Source of the DNA: Hymenobacter siberiensis
GTDB lineage: Bacteria > Bacteroidota > Bacteroidia > Cytophagales > Hymenobacteraceae
NCBI RefSeq assembly: GCF_018967845.1
Contig: NZ_JAHLZZ010000001.1
Location: 3,720,001 to 3,784,000, forward strand
Length of the DNA: 64,000 nucleotides
Direction: 5' to 3'
Each line of letters starts with the position of its first letter. Position 1 is the first letter of the stretch. Below, piece by piece: positions 24,790 through 34,373 of the stretch. Position numbers and translations under genes: made by a program. Below the pieces are notes generated by a model, which saw nothing but the letters and a program-made list of their open reading frames with translations, had not been told where the DNA came from and searched no databases.

Positions 24790-27060
24790 ATGCATCCACA
24801 CCTACGTTCCTGGTCCCGGTTCACGCCGGGTTTTATTGCTGTTTTGCTGGGACTGGGCGTGAGCTCAGAGGCCGCCGCCCAAACCACCTGCCCCATTGCG
24901 GCCGTGTGCACGCCGGGCAGTGCCACCAACGGCCAGGCCAACCTCTACGGTATGGGTATTCTCAACGTTACCGTTGGGAACAACCTCATTAATAACACCA
25001 CCAGCAACTACATCGACGGCTACCGCGACTACGGCTGCACCTTCAACGCCGCCCTGACGGTGGGCCAGATCTACACCATCAGCGTGCGCACCGGCCCGAA
25101 CACGAACGAGAACGTGAAGGTCTGGATTGACTACAACAACGACGGGGCCTTCACCGGCACCAGCGAGCTGGTGTTTGATGGGCCAAACAGCATCCTGCAC
25201 ACGGGCACGTTTGCGCCGCCCGCCACGGCCGTACTCAGCACCAACCTGCGCATGCGGGTGGCGTCGGACTACGCGCTGGGCACCGTGCCCACGTCGTGCT
25301 CCACGCCCCAGTACTCGCAGGTTGAAGACTACAGCGTGCGGCTGTCGTCGAACGTGAGCGCCCCGGTGGCGGCCTTCACCACCAATGGCACCACCACCTG
25401 CTCCGGCACCGTGCAGTTCACCGATGCCAGCCAGAACCTGCCCACCGCCTGGCTCTGGGCCTTTGGCGACGGCACCACCAGCACCCTACAAAGCCCCTCG
25501 CACACCTACACCACGGCCGGCACCTATGCCGTGACCCTGCGCGCTACCAACGCCGTGGGCAACAACACCAGCGCCGCCACCAGCATTGTTTATAACGCCT
25601 CGGTGCCGCTGGCGGCCGGCTGCTCGCCTCAGACCACCAATTACTTCGCCAACTACGGCATCACCCGCTTCCGGCTGGGCAGCATCGATAATACCTCGGC
25701 CGACGGCAGCGCCGGCTACCAGGACTTCACCTGCCCGCAGCGCACCGATTTGATTGTGGGCGTGAATAACCCGATGATTATCACCACGGGCGGCGTGAAC
25801 CCGCACGACATCCGGGTGTACCTGGACCTGGACAACAACGGCGTTTTTGCTACGTCCGAGCTGATTTATACCGGCCTGAACACGGCCAGCCCCGGAGCCA
25901 CCACCACCCTCACCCTGCCCACCAGCACCGTGCTCAACCAGCCCCTGCGCCTGCGCGTGATTGCCGACGCCATTGGCAACACGGCCGGTCCCTGCGTGAG
26001 CCCCGTGAGCGGCCAGGTAGAAGACTACACCATCATTGCCCGGCCCAATACGCTGCCGCCCATCATCAACTTCAGCACCAACTACGTGGTTGGCGGCTGC
26101 GTGAATCCCATTCAGTTCACCGACCTCACCACCAACGTACCCATTTCCTGGCTGTGGAGCTTCGGCGATGGTACTACCAGCACCCTGCAAAACCCCACGC
26201 ACACCTACACCGCCTCGGGCACCTACAACATCACCCTCTCGGCCACCAATACAAACGCCTCGGCCAGCGTGACGCGCCTGAACGCGGTAACCATTCAGGT
26301 GCCCTGCCTCACGTATTGCGCGTCGAACGGCACGGGGGGCACCGGTCCCGGCGGGCAGCAGATGCCCAGTCCGTTCTTCATCGCCACCGTAGGCATTGCC
26401 AATGCCACCCCGGCTTTCATCAATAACAGCAGCGTTGCCACGGGTGGCTACGCCAACTACACAAGCCTGACCCTGTCGGCCAGCGTGGGTAACTCCCTTA
26501 GCCTGACGGTGGGCACCAACCTGGCCGCGCAGCACCGCACCTCGGCCTGGGTAGACTGGAACATGAACGGCACGTTTGATGCCTCCGAGCTGGTGGTGAA
26601 TGGCACGGCTAACGCCAACACCTTCACCGCGCCCTTCACGGTGCCCGCCGGCATGGCGGGCAGCACGCCCCGCATGCGGGTGATGGTGGTGGCCAACGCC
26701 ACCGGCGGCACGCCCAACCCCTGCGCCACCAATCTCATCAACGCCGAAGTGGAGGACTACCAGCTGCGGATACTGCCCCTGGCCACCCGCGATGCCCAGG
26801 CCCTCCCCACGCTCAGCCTCTTCCCCAACCCTACCCTTGACGGGCGGGTGAGCCTGCGTCTGCCCGATGCCAGCGCCGCCGGCCTCTACACCACCGAGGT
26901 GCAGAACCTGCTGGGCACCACGGTGCTGCGCACAGCCCTGCGCCTGGGCCCGGCCGCCGATGCCCAGCTGGACCTGAGCGCCCTGCCGGCCGGCGTGTAT
27001 GTGCTGCGCCTGCGCGACGCGCAAGGCCAGACCGCCCGGCGCCGCGTGGTACGCGAGTAA
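24790..27060 (+). CDS. Secreted GEVED/PKD-domain protein with T9SS type A sorting tail
   Basis: The 756-residue product has a signal peptide (about residues 1-33, SSEAAAQ). It carries three GEVED-type modules (each ends with QVEDY or EVEDY, as at YSQVEDYSVRL, GQVEDYTII and AEVEDYQLRI), interleaved with two PKD modules (WLWAFGDGTTSTLQ and WLWSFGDGTTSTLQ). The tail of about 80 residues (LSLFPNPTLDGRVSLRL ... GVYVLRLRDAQGQ) is the type A T9SS sorting domain, cleaved on export. It is a surface-attached or secreted adhesin-like protein; the PKD/GEVED repeats give no enzymatic activity. It is followed by a terminator and the type B cargo gene. Confidence 0.93.
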   Translation: MHPHLRSWSRFTPGFIAVLLGLGVSSEAAAQTTCPIAAVCTPGSATNGQANLYGMGILNVTVGNNLINNTTSNYIDGYRDYGCTFNAALTVGQIYTISVRTGPNTNENVKVWIDYNNDGAFTGTSELVFDGPNSILHTGTFAPPATAVLSTNLRMRVASDYALGTVPTSCSTPQYSQVEDYSVRLSSNVSAPVAAFTTNGTTTCSGTVQFTDASQNLPTAWLWAFGDGTTSTLQSPSHTYTTAGTYAVTLRATNAVGNNTSAATSIVYNASVPLAAGCSPQTTNYFANYGITRFRLGSIDNTSADGSAGYQDFTCPQRTDLIVGVNNPMIITTGGVNPHDIRVYLDLDNNGVFATSELIYTGLNTASPGATTTLTLPTSTVLNQPLRLRVIADAIGNTAGPCVSPVSGQVEDYTIIARPNTLPPIINFSTNYVVGGCVNPIQFTDLTTNVPISWLWSFGDGTTSTLQNPTHTYTASGTYNITLSATNTNASASVTRLNAVTIQVPCLTYCASNGTGGTGPGGQQMPSPFFIATVGIANATPAFINNSSVATGGYANYTSLTLSASVGNSLSLTVGTNLAAQHRTSAWVDWNMNGTFDASELVVNGTANANTFTAPFTVPAGMAGSTPRMRVMVVANATGGTPNPCATNLINAEVEDYQLRILPLATRDAQALPTLSLFPNPTLDGRVSLRLPDASAAGLYTTEVQNLLGTTVLRTALRLGPAADAQLDLSALPAGVYVLRLRDAQGQTARRRVVRE

Positions 27061-27109
27061 CCGACAATTTCTGGCGAGCCGACACCCGGCCCGCCCTCAA
27101 TTTCCAGCC

Positions 27110-27144
27110 GCCCCGGCCGCCTTCTGGTGGCCGGGGCAGTTTTT
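27110..27144 (+). terminator. Terminator after the GEVED/PKD gene
   Basis: GCCCCGGCC (27110-27118) pairs with GGCCGGGGC (27129-27137), followed by AGTTTTT. Confidence 0.7.
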
Positions 27145-27149
27145 CAGCT

Positions 27150-27160
27150 CCCCCCCCCCC
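27150..27160 (+). other. C11 homopolymer 13 bp before the 1847-aa cargo gene
   Basis: Eleven C in a row (27150-27160) lie between the terminator above and ATG 27174. Such tracts are prone to slipped-strand change; placed in the 5' region they could alter the distance from promoter to start and so expression. Confidence 0.7.
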
Positions 27161-27173
27161 TTCATTTTATTGT

Positions 27174-30100
27174 ATGCCTACAACCTTACTACGGCGTTTT
27201 TTTGGGCCGATGCTACTCCTGGCGCTGCTGGTGCTGGGCACGCGCCCGGCGCAGGCCTCGCACCTATTGGGCGGCGAGATGAGCTACCGCTACCTCGACG
27301 CCACCGGACCGGCCGCCACGCCCTTTCGCTATGAGATAACCCTGACGGTGTACAGCAACGGCCTGTATACCAATGCCAACCCCAACGGCATCGCGGCTCC
27401 CCCGGTGAGCGCGCCGATTGAAATATACAATCGCACCACCGGGGTGCGCATTGCCAACTATACTTTCAGCCGTACCTCACCCACGGCTACCAACGCCAAC
27501 CTGCCGCCGCCCATTGCCCCGCCCGTGCCGCAGGGCTGCGCCGTGAGCGGCCCCAGTCAGCCGTTTTACCTGTGCAAATACGTGCAGACGGTGAACCTGC
27601 CGGTGTCCTTCGATGGCTACTACGCCGTGTACTCGGTGGGTGCCCGCAACAACACCCTGACCAACGTGAACAACCCCGGCGGGGGTACCGGCGGCAACGT
27701 GCCCCTGACGCTGTACGTGAGCATGGCCCCGCCGCTGATTTACAACCGCTCGCCCGTATTTTCGGATACGGCCGTGGCCATCGTGTGCCAGAACGATACC
27801 ACCATTTCGCTCAACAATGCCTTTGACCCCGACGGCGACCGCCTGGTGTACTCTTTTGGTACGCCCTACGGCTTCCCAACCCCCGGCGGCACTTTCCCAC
27901 CCTTTCCCCAAGCGGTACCCTATTACCCGGCTTACAGCGCGGCCAACCCCTTTGGGACGGGCGCGGGCAACTTTGCGACCATCAATGCCAGTACGGGCAT
28001 CGCCAAATATGGGGCCCGCACCAACGGCCTCTACGTAGTAGCGGTGGATGTGGCAGAATACCGCACCATCAACGGCGTGGAAGTGCTGATTGGCACCACT
28101 CGACGAGACTTGCAGCTGGTGGTATCGACCTGCCCGCCCACCACGGCGCCGGTGCTGCCGGCCCCTACCCTCACTCCCCGCAGCTATACCATTGAGGAAG
28201 GCCAGTCGCTGACCATTCCGATTACGGCCACGCAGGCCAGCGGCAACCACCCGCTGGTGCTCACCGTGAACAGTGCCCTGCTCGATGGCAGCGGACCGTT
28301 CAACACCACCTTTAATGGCAGTACGGGCACGGTGCAGCCCGGCAACCTCACCGGCACGGCTACCGCCACCGGCACCGGCACGGTATCGGGCACGTTCATC
28401 TACAGCTCCGGCTGCGGCCAGGCCCGCACCACACCCTACGACCTGGGCGTGACCGTAAAGGATAACGGCTGCGGCGGCAAGCTGGCTTCCGATATTTTCC
28501 GGGTGACGGTGACCCGCGCTGCCGGCCCCAACGCCATTACCGGCCCCACCACGGTGTGCGACCCCGCCACGGTGCGTACCTACACCGCTGCCGGCCCCGT
28601 GCCGGCCTCCTACCGCTGGCGCATCACGGGCGGCACCATCACGAGCGGCCAGGGCACCAATGCGGTGCAGGTAACCTGGGCCAACGCCAATACCACCGGC
28701 CTGCTCTCGCTCAAGGGCATTTCGACCTACGGCTGCCTGTCGGACTCGGTGGTTAAATCCGTGGACATCCGGCCCCTGCCGGCCCTCACGGCCACGGCCC
28801 TCGCGCCCAGCATCTGCCTGGGCACCTCAACAACGCTGACTGTGACGGGCCTGGCGGGCCTTACCTACGTGTGGTCCGGTGGCGGTATTAGCTCCACCAG
28901 CACCACCGTTACGGTAATACCCACCGCCACCACCACCTACACCGTGACCGGCACCGACGGCACCTGCTCCGTAACGGCTACCGTGACGGTGACCGTGACG
29001 CCTCCGCCCGTGGCCAACGCCGGCCCTGCCCGCACCGTGTGCCCCAACGTGGCTTCTACGCCGCTGGGCGTGGCAGCTGTCACCAGCTTTACCTATGCCT
29101 GGACGCCGGCTCTGGGCCTGAGCAGCACTACCGTGGCCCAGCCCACTGTGACGCTGCCCAACCTGACCGGCGCCCCCATCACCCAGACCTACACGCTCAC
29201 CGTATCCTCCGGCCCGAGCTGCTCCAGCACCTCTTCGGTGGTGGTGACGGTGAGCCCCGCCGCCGTAGCCGATGCCGGCCCGGTCCGTACGACCTGCTCG
29301 GGAGTGGCTTCGGCCGCCATTGGCACCCCGGCGCTGGCCGGCTACACCTATAGCTGGAGCCCGGCCACCGGCCTGAGCAGCGCCACCGTGGCCCAGCCCA
29401 CCGTGACGCTGCCCAACCTGACCGGCACGCCCATCACCCAGAGCTATACCGTGACGGCTACTAACAGTACGGGCTGCACCGCGACTTCGACGGTCATCAT
29501 CACCATCAACCCTGCGGCCGTGGCCATTCCCGGCCCGGCCATTAGCTTCTGCTCGGGTACGGTTTCGGCCCCACTGGGCAGCACGACTACGCCCGTGGCC
29601 GGCACTACCTATAGCTGGAGCCCGACCACTGGCCTGAGTGACCCGACTATTGCCAACCCCACGGTAACGGGCACTAACACGACGGGCGTGCCCATCGTGA
29701 GGACTTATACCCTGATTACCACTTCGCCCCTCGGCTGTCCCTCGGCCCCTGCCACCGTGGTGGTAACCATCAACCCCGCCGCCGTGGCCGATGCCGGCCT
29801 GGCCAAGGCGACCTGCTCGAACGTGCCCGTGGCCATTGGCAACGGCACGGCCGTGGCCGGCACCACCTACGCCTGGAGCCCGGCCACCGGCCTGAGCAGC
29901 ACGTCGGTGCTGAACCCGACCGTGACCCTGCCCAACCTAACGGCCGCCCCCATCACCCAGACCTACACCCTGACGGCCACCACCGCCAACGGCTGCACCG
30001 CCACCAACACGGTGGCAGTAACCATCAACCCCGCCGCCGTGGCCGATGCCGGCCTGGCCAAGGCGACCTGCTCGAACGTGCCCGTGGCCATCGGCAACGG

Positions 30101-32717
30101 CGCAGCCGTGGCCGGCACCACCTACGCCTGGAGCCCGGCCACCGGCCTCAGCAGTGCCTCGGTGCTGAACCCGACCGTGACCCTGCCCAACCTGACCGGC
30201 GCCCCCATCACCCAGACCTACACCCTGACGGCCACCACCGCCAACGGCTGCACCGCCACCAACACCGTGGTGGTAACCATCAACCCGGCCGCCGTGGCCG
30301 TGACGGGAGCCAACCAGGCCGTGTGCTCGGGTTCGACCATTACGCTGGGCGCCGCCCCGGTAACGGGCTACACCTACAGCTGGAGCCCGGCCACCGGCCT
30401 GAGCAGCGCCACCGTGGCCAACCCCACCTTCACGCTAACCAACACCACGGCCACCCCGACCCCCATCATCTTCACCCTGACCGCCACTACCGCCAACGGC
30501 TGCGTGGCCGCCAGCCCCGTGACCGTGACCGTGAACCCCGCCGCCGTGGCCGATGCCGGCCCCGCCGCCGCCGTCTGCGACCTCAAAACTATTACCCTGG
30601 GTACCCCGGCCCGCACCGGCTACACCTATAGCTGGGCCCCGGCTACGGGCCTGAGCAGCAGCACTGCCGCCCAGCCCGTGTTCACGGCCTCGAACACCAC
30701 GGCCCTACCCACTACCCGCACTTATACCGTGACGGCCACCACCGCCAATGGCTGCGTGAGCACCAGTGCCGTAGTTATCACCATCAACCCGCGCCCGCTG
30801 CCTTCCGCTATTGTGGGGCCGGCTTCGGTGTGCCCCACGGTTACGGGCATTGCCTATTCGGTGGCCAACCCCGTGGGCACGGCCTTTACCTGGCTGATTC
30901 GTGGCGGTACCATTGCCAGCGGCCAGGGCACCCCGGCCATCGCCGTGGACTGGGGCGTGGCCAGCACCGGCGGCTACCTCAAGGTATTCAGCTTGAATGC
31001 CCAGGGTTGCTCGTCCGATACTACTACCCTGCCCATCATCATCAATCCCCGCCTGCAAACGGTGCGGCCCACCGGCCCCGGCGACATTGTGGCCGTAGCC
31101 CCGCTGCCGCGCGCCGTGTGCCAGGCTGATGGTCCCTATCGCTACGTGAGCGGCATTTTCGCCAACGGCTCCAGCTATGCCTGGACCATCATCGGCGGTA
31201 CGCAGGTGAGTACCCTACAGAATACGGTGACCGTGAACTGGGCTCCGGTGACGGTGCCCACCATCGGCAAAATCGTGGTGACGGAAACCAGCAACCCCGC
31301 CAGCGGCGTACGCTGCCTGGGCACTTCCGATACCCTCAAGGTGCTCATCAACCCCTCGCCGCGCCCCACCCTGGCCATCACCGCCCCGGTGCGCGTGTGC
31401 CAGACCAACGGCCCCGTGACCTTCGGCCTGCCCGGCGGCTTCACCGGCTCGACCTACGTGTTCCAGCTGGCGGGCGCTACCCTGGCCGGCACCGGCAATA
31501 CCCGCGTGCTCGCCACGCTGCCCGCCCCCGGCACCTACACTCTTACGGTGCAGGAAACCACTTCGGCCGGCTGCACCGGCCCGGTGTACACTACGCCATT
31601 CACGGTGGCTCCTACGCCCACCGCGCCCACTATTTCGGGCTCGGGCTTCGTGTGCAATGTGGCTACGCCGCAGCAATACGCCATTGCCAACCCCACGGCC
31701 GGCGCCAGCTACCAGTGGACCATTGTGGGTGGCACCGTCACAGCCGGCGGCACCAGCAGCCAGGTTACGGTGCGCTTCAACGCCACCGGACCCTACACGG
31801 TGAGCGCTGCTGAAATCAGCGCCGCGCCTGCGTCCTGCACCGGCCCGGCCACCATCCGCACCATCCTCTTCGATAGCCCGACGCTGACCCTGACCAACGC
31901 CTCGGTAGATGCCGCCAGCAACAGCCGCGTCATCATCTCGCTGGGCACGCTCAACAGCGCCAACACGCCCAACCCGGTGCAGGTACTGCGCCGCGTGGCG
32001 GGCGCGGGCAGCTTCGCGCCGGTGGGTACGGTTGCGGCTTCGGCCACCACTTTCACCGACAATAGCGCGGTAGATGCCAACGCTAATTCCTACGAGTACC
32101 AGCTCAGCCTCACCAACGGCTGCGGCACAGTTACTACTACCGGCGTGGCCCAGACCATCCGCCTGCAAGCCACTGCTACCGCCACCGCCGGCGGCCGCGA
32201 CCAAGGCAGCACGGCCCTCACCTGGAATGCCTTCGTGGGCTTCGCGGTGAAGGAGTACCGCATCTACCGGCGCACCGACGCCGGCGCGCCGGTGCTTATT
32301 GCCACGGTGAGCCCGACCACGCTGCAATACACGGCCACCAACACCGACCCCAACAGCACGGCCACCGGTCTGGGCTTCAGCCAGAACTTCCGGGTAGTGG
32401 CCGCCAGCACCGATGCCACCCCGCTGCTCTCGAACTCGAACGAAACCAGCGTGAGCTTCGCCAACGCCGTGAAGACCTACAACGTCATTACCCCGAACCG
32501 CGACGGCCAGAACGATGTGCTCGTCATCGACAACATCGGCCTCTACCCCGGCAACACCTTCACCATCTTCAACCGCTGGGGCCGCGAGGTGTACAAAACC
32601 ACCAACTACCAGAACAACTGGGGTGGCGACGACAACACGCCCGCCGGAAACTACTTCTACATCCTCACCCTGCCCAACGGCACGAGCGTAAAGAACTGGT
32701 TCGAGGTGGTAAAGTAA
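27174..32717 (+). CDS. Giant secreted repeat protein with T9SS type B sorting tail
   Basis: The 1847-residue product has a signal peptide (LLALLVLGTRPAQA) followed by SHLLGGEMSYRYLD, the usual N-terminus of a large Bacteroidota surface-protein family. From about residue 430 on it is built of Ig-like/PKD-like beta modules, including seven consecutive modules of about 85 residues with the pattern YTYSWSPATGLSS ... NPTVTLPNLT ... TYTLTATTANGC ... TINPAAVADAG. The C-terminus (YNVITPNRDGQNDV ... NRWGREVYKT ... WGGDDNTPAGNYFYIL) is the gliding-motility-associated type B T9SS sorting domain. It is probably an adhesin on the cell surface. A C11 tract lies just upstream. Confidence 0.94.
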   Translation: MPTTLLRRFFGPMLLLALLVLGTRPAQASHLLGGEMSYRYLDATGPAATPFRYEITLTVYSNGLYTNANPNGIAAPPVSAPIEIYNRTTGVRIANYTFSRTSPTATNANLPPPIAPPVPQGCAVSGPSQPFYLCKYVQTVNLPVSFDGYYAVYSVGARNNTLTNVNNPGGGTGGNVPLTLYVSMAPPLIYNRSPVFSDTAVAIVCQNDTTISLNNAFDPDGDRLVYSFGTPYGFPTPGGTFPPFPQAVPYYPAYSAANPFGTGAGNFATINASTGIAKYGARTNGLYVVAVDVAEYRTINGVEVLIGTTRRDLQLVVSTCPPTTAPVLPAPTLTPRSYTIEEGQSLTIPITATQASGNHPLVLTVNSALLDGSGPFNTTFNGSTGTVQPGNLTGTATATGTGTVSGTFIYSSGCGQARTTPYDLGVTVKDNGCGGKLASDIFRVTVTRAAGPNAITGPTTVCDPATVRTYTAAGPVPASYRWRITGGTITSGQGTNAVQVTWANANTTGLLSLKGISTYGCLSDSVVKSVDIRPLPALTATALAPSICLGTSTTLTVTGLAGLTYVWSGGGISSTSTTVTVIPTATTTYTVTGTDGTCSVTATVTVTVTPPPVANAGPARTVCPNVASTPLGVAAVTSFTYAWTPALGLSSTTVAQPTVTLPNLTGAPITQTYTLTVSSGPSCSSTSSVVVTVSPAAVADAGPVRTTCSGVASAAIGTPALAGYTYSWSPATGLSSATVAQPTVTLPNLTGTPITQSYTVTATNSTGCTATSTVIITINPAAVAIPGPAISFCSGTVSAPLGSTTTPVAGTTYSWSPTTGLSDPTIANPTVTGTNTTGVPIVRTYTLITTSPLGCPSAPATVVVTINPAAVADAGLAKATCSNVPVAIGNGTAVAGTTYAWSPATGLSSTSVLNPTVTLPNLTAAPITQTYTLTATTANGCTATNTVAVTINPAAVADAGLAKATCSNVPVAIGNGAAVAGTTYAWSPATGLSSASVLNPTVTLPNLTGAPITQTYTLTATTANGCTATNTVVVTINPAAVAVTGANQAVCSGSTITLGAAPVTGYTYSWSPATGLSSATVANPTFTLTNTTATPTPIIFTLTATTANGCVAASPVTVTVNPAAVADAGPAAAVCDLKTITLGTPARTGYTYSWAPATGLSSSTAAQPVFTASNTTALPTTRTYTVTATTANGCVSTSAVVITINPRPLPSAIVGPASVCPTVTGIAYSVANPVGTAFTWLIRGGTIASGQGTPAIAVDWGVASTGGYLKVFSLNAQGCSSDTTTLPIIINPRLQTVRPTGPGDIVAVAPLPRAVCQADGPYRYVSGIFANGSSYAWTIIGGTQVSTLQNTVTVNWAPVTVPTIGKIVVTETSNPASGVRCLGTSDTLKVLINPSPRPTLAITAPVRVCQTNGPVTFGLPGGFTGSTYVFQLAGATLAGTGNTRVLATLPAPGTYTLTVQETTSAGCTGPVYTTPFTVAPTPTAPTISGSGFVCNVATPQQYAIANPTAGASYQWTIVGGTVTAGGTSSQVTVRFNATGPYTVSAAEISAAPASCTGPATIRTILFDSPTLTLTNASVDAASNSRVIISLGTLNSANTPNPVQVLRRVAGAGSFAPVGTVAASATTFTDNSAVDANANSYEYQLSLTNGCGTVTTTGVAQTIRLQATATATAGGRDQGSTALTWNAFVGFAVKEYRIYRRTDAGAPVLIATVSPTTLQYTATNTDPNSTATGLGFSQNFRVVAASTDATPLLSNSNETSVSFANAVKTYNVITPNRDGQNDVLVIDNIGLYPGNTFTIFNRWGREVYKTTNYQNNWGGDDNTPAGNYFYILTLPNGTSVKNWFEVVK
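29766..30275 (+). repeat. Two near-identical 255-bp tandem units inside the giant gene
   Basis: Units 29766-30020 and 30021-30275 (85 codons each) differ at only a few bases (for example GGCACGGCC versus GGCGCAGCC). Three more diverged units precede (about 29010-29765) and two follow (about 30276-30790). The near-identity points to recent duplication or gene conversion; copy number may vary between strains. Confidence 0.88.
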
Positions 32718-32718
32718 T

Positions 32719-32943
32719 GTCTGAACTGCGGATTTATCGGATTGGTCGGATTTTGTAGCCGTACTCCGTTGCGTTAGCCAACAAGAAAGGCCACCCAATC
32801 GGGTGGCCTTTCTTGTTGGCTAACGCAACGGCAACTTCGTTTCCACGGTGTGCAAGCTCGTTTCCATCGTATGCGATTCCGGATTGCATACCGCCCACAA
32901 AATCCGATAATTCCGACCAATCCGATAAATCCGCGGTTCAGAC
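32719..32943. repeat. Nested inverted repeat, outer arms CGGATTTATCGGATTGG type
   Basis: The outer left arm 32719-32756 pairs with the outer right arm 32897-32943, which contains a 9-bp insertion. The outer pair encloses an independent perfect hairpin at 32767-32830. The outer family resembles the arms at 45720-45887. Confidence 0.85.
32767..32830. terminator. Perfect 30-bp hairpin inside the nested repeat
   Basis: Arms 32767-32796 and 32801-32830 pair perfectly around AATC. The inner part AAGAAAGGCCACCC and GGGTGGCCTTTCTT has short A/T ends, so a terminator role for the giant cargo gene is likely. Confidence 0.7.
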
Positions 32944-32945
32944 AG

Positions 32946-32953
32946 TAGTTTTG
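32946..32953 (+). promoter_or_regulatory. -7 element TAGTTTTG for rlmD
   Basis: TAGTTTTG fits TAnnTTTG, 8 bp before ATG 32961, and implies a very short leader. It sits directly at the right end of the nested repeat. No -33 TTG is seen at the ideal spacing. Confidence 0.45.
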
Positions 32954-32960
32954 CACCCTT

Positions 32961-34373
32961 ATGAGCCGAGCCAAAAAAATAGCCCCCGAGTTACTCCGCA
33001 ACGTCACCATTCAGGACATGGTGGCCGAAGGCAAATGCCTGGTGCGCGTCGAGAACCTCGTCATTTTCGTGTCGCAGGTCGCCCCCGGCGATGTCGTGGA
33101 TTTGCACGTCACCAAAGCCAAGAAGACCTTTTTGGAAGCCGTGCCGGTGAAGTTTCACCAGTATTCCGAGCTGCGCGTGACGCCGTTTTGCCAGCACTTC
33201 GGCACCTGCGGGGGCTGCAAGTGGCAGCACATCGGCTACGATACCCAGCTGCATTTCAAGCAGCAGCAGGTCATCGACCAGCTCACCCGCATCGGCAAAG
33301 TTGAGCTGCCCGAGATTCCGTTCATCCTCGCCTCGCCCCAGCGCACCTACTACCGCAACAAGCTCGAATACACCTTCTCGGACAACGGCTGGCTCACCAC
33401 CGAGCAAATCAACGACGACACCCAGACCTTCGACCGCAACGTGCTGGGCTTCCACACCCCCGCCCGCTTCGATAAGATTATCGACGTGCAGCACTGCCAC
33501 CTCCAGGCCGAGCCCAGCAACGAAATCCGCCTTTTCATCCGCGACTACGGCCGCGAGCACGGCCTCGAATTCGGCAACATGGTGCGCCAGACCGGCAACC
33601 TGCGCAACCTCATCATCCGCACCGCCCAGAGCACCGGCGAAATCATGGTGATTCTGCAGTGCTACCGCCCCCACGAGAGCATCGAGCCCCTGCTCGACGC
33701 CCTCTACGCCAAGTTCCCCAGCATCACCTCCCTCAACTACGTCCTCAACAGCAAGGGCAACGAAACTTTCCACGACCTGGAAGTGGTGACCTACAAAGGC
33801 AAGCCCTACATCGAGGAAGAGATGGAAGGCCTGCGCTTCCGCATCGGCCCCAAGTCCTTCTACCAAACCAACTCCGAAGGCGCCCACCAGCTCTACAAAG
33901 TAGCCCGCGATTTCGCCGCCCTCAAAGGCGATGAGCTCGTGTACGACCTCTACACGGGGGCCGGCACCATCGCCAGCTTCGTGGCCCACCAGGCCCGCAA
34001 AGTCATCGGCGTCGAGTACGTGGAGCAGGCCGTGGCTGATGCCCACGTCAACGCCGAAATCAACAATATCACCAACATGGAGTTCTATGCCGGCGACATG
34101 AAGGACATCCTCACGGCCGACTTCACCGCCCGCCACGGCCGCCCCGATGTCCTCATCACCGACCCGCCCCGCGCCGGCATGCACCCCGACGTGGTGGCCC
34201 GCCTCCTGGAGCTGCGCGCCCCTCGCATCGTCTACATCAGCTGCAACCCCGCCACCCAGGCCCGCGATTTGGAACTGCTCGATGCCGCGTATCGCGTGAC
34301 GCGCGTGCAGCCGGTAGATATGTTCCCGCACACGCACCATGTGGAGAATGTGGTGGCGCTGGAGTTGAAATGA
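32961..34373 (+). CDS. rlmD: 23S rRNA (uracil-C5)-methyltransferase RlmD
   Basis: The 470-residue protein has an N-terminal TRAM-like RNA-binding domain (residues 1-65), iron-sulfur ligands Cys77, Cys83, Cys86 and Cys179 (FCQHFGTCGGCKWQH and VQHCHLQ), SAM-binding VYDLYTGAGTIASFVA, DPPRAGMHPDVV, and the catalytic Cys428 in IVYISCNPATQARDL. This is the RumA/RlmD type that makes m5U in 23S rRNA; one relative, RlmCD, does two sites, and the two cannot be told apart here. The frame overlaps the next gene by 4 bp (ATGA). Confidence 0.94.
   Translation: MSRAKKIAPELLRNVTIQDMVAEGKCLVRVENLVIFVSQVAPGDVVDLHVTKAKKTFLEAVPVKFHQYSELRVTPFCQHFGTCGGCKWQHIGYDTQLHFKQQQVIDQLTRIGKVELPEIPFILASPQRTYYRNKLEYTFSDNGWLTTEQINDDTQTFDRNVLGFHTPARFDKIIDVQHCHLQAEPSNEIRLFIRDYGREHGLEFGNMVRQTGNLRNLIIRTAQSTGEIMVILQCYRPHESIEPLLDALYAKFPSITSLNYVLNSKGNETFHDLEVVTYKGKPYIEEEMEGLRFRIGPKSFYQTNSEGAHQLYKVARDFAALKGDELVYDLYTGAGTIASFVAHQARKVIGVEYVEQAVADAHVNAEINNITNMEFYAGDMKDILTADFTARHGRPDVLITDPPRAGMHPDVVARLLELRAPRIVYISCNPATQARDLELLDAAYRVTRVQPVDMFPHTHHVENVVALELK

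Noticed and set aside
25486-27024. A 512-codon minus-strand frame opposite the GEVED/PKD gene
   Set aside because: Composition is that of an antisense shadow; the plus strand has signal peptide, repeats and sorting tail.
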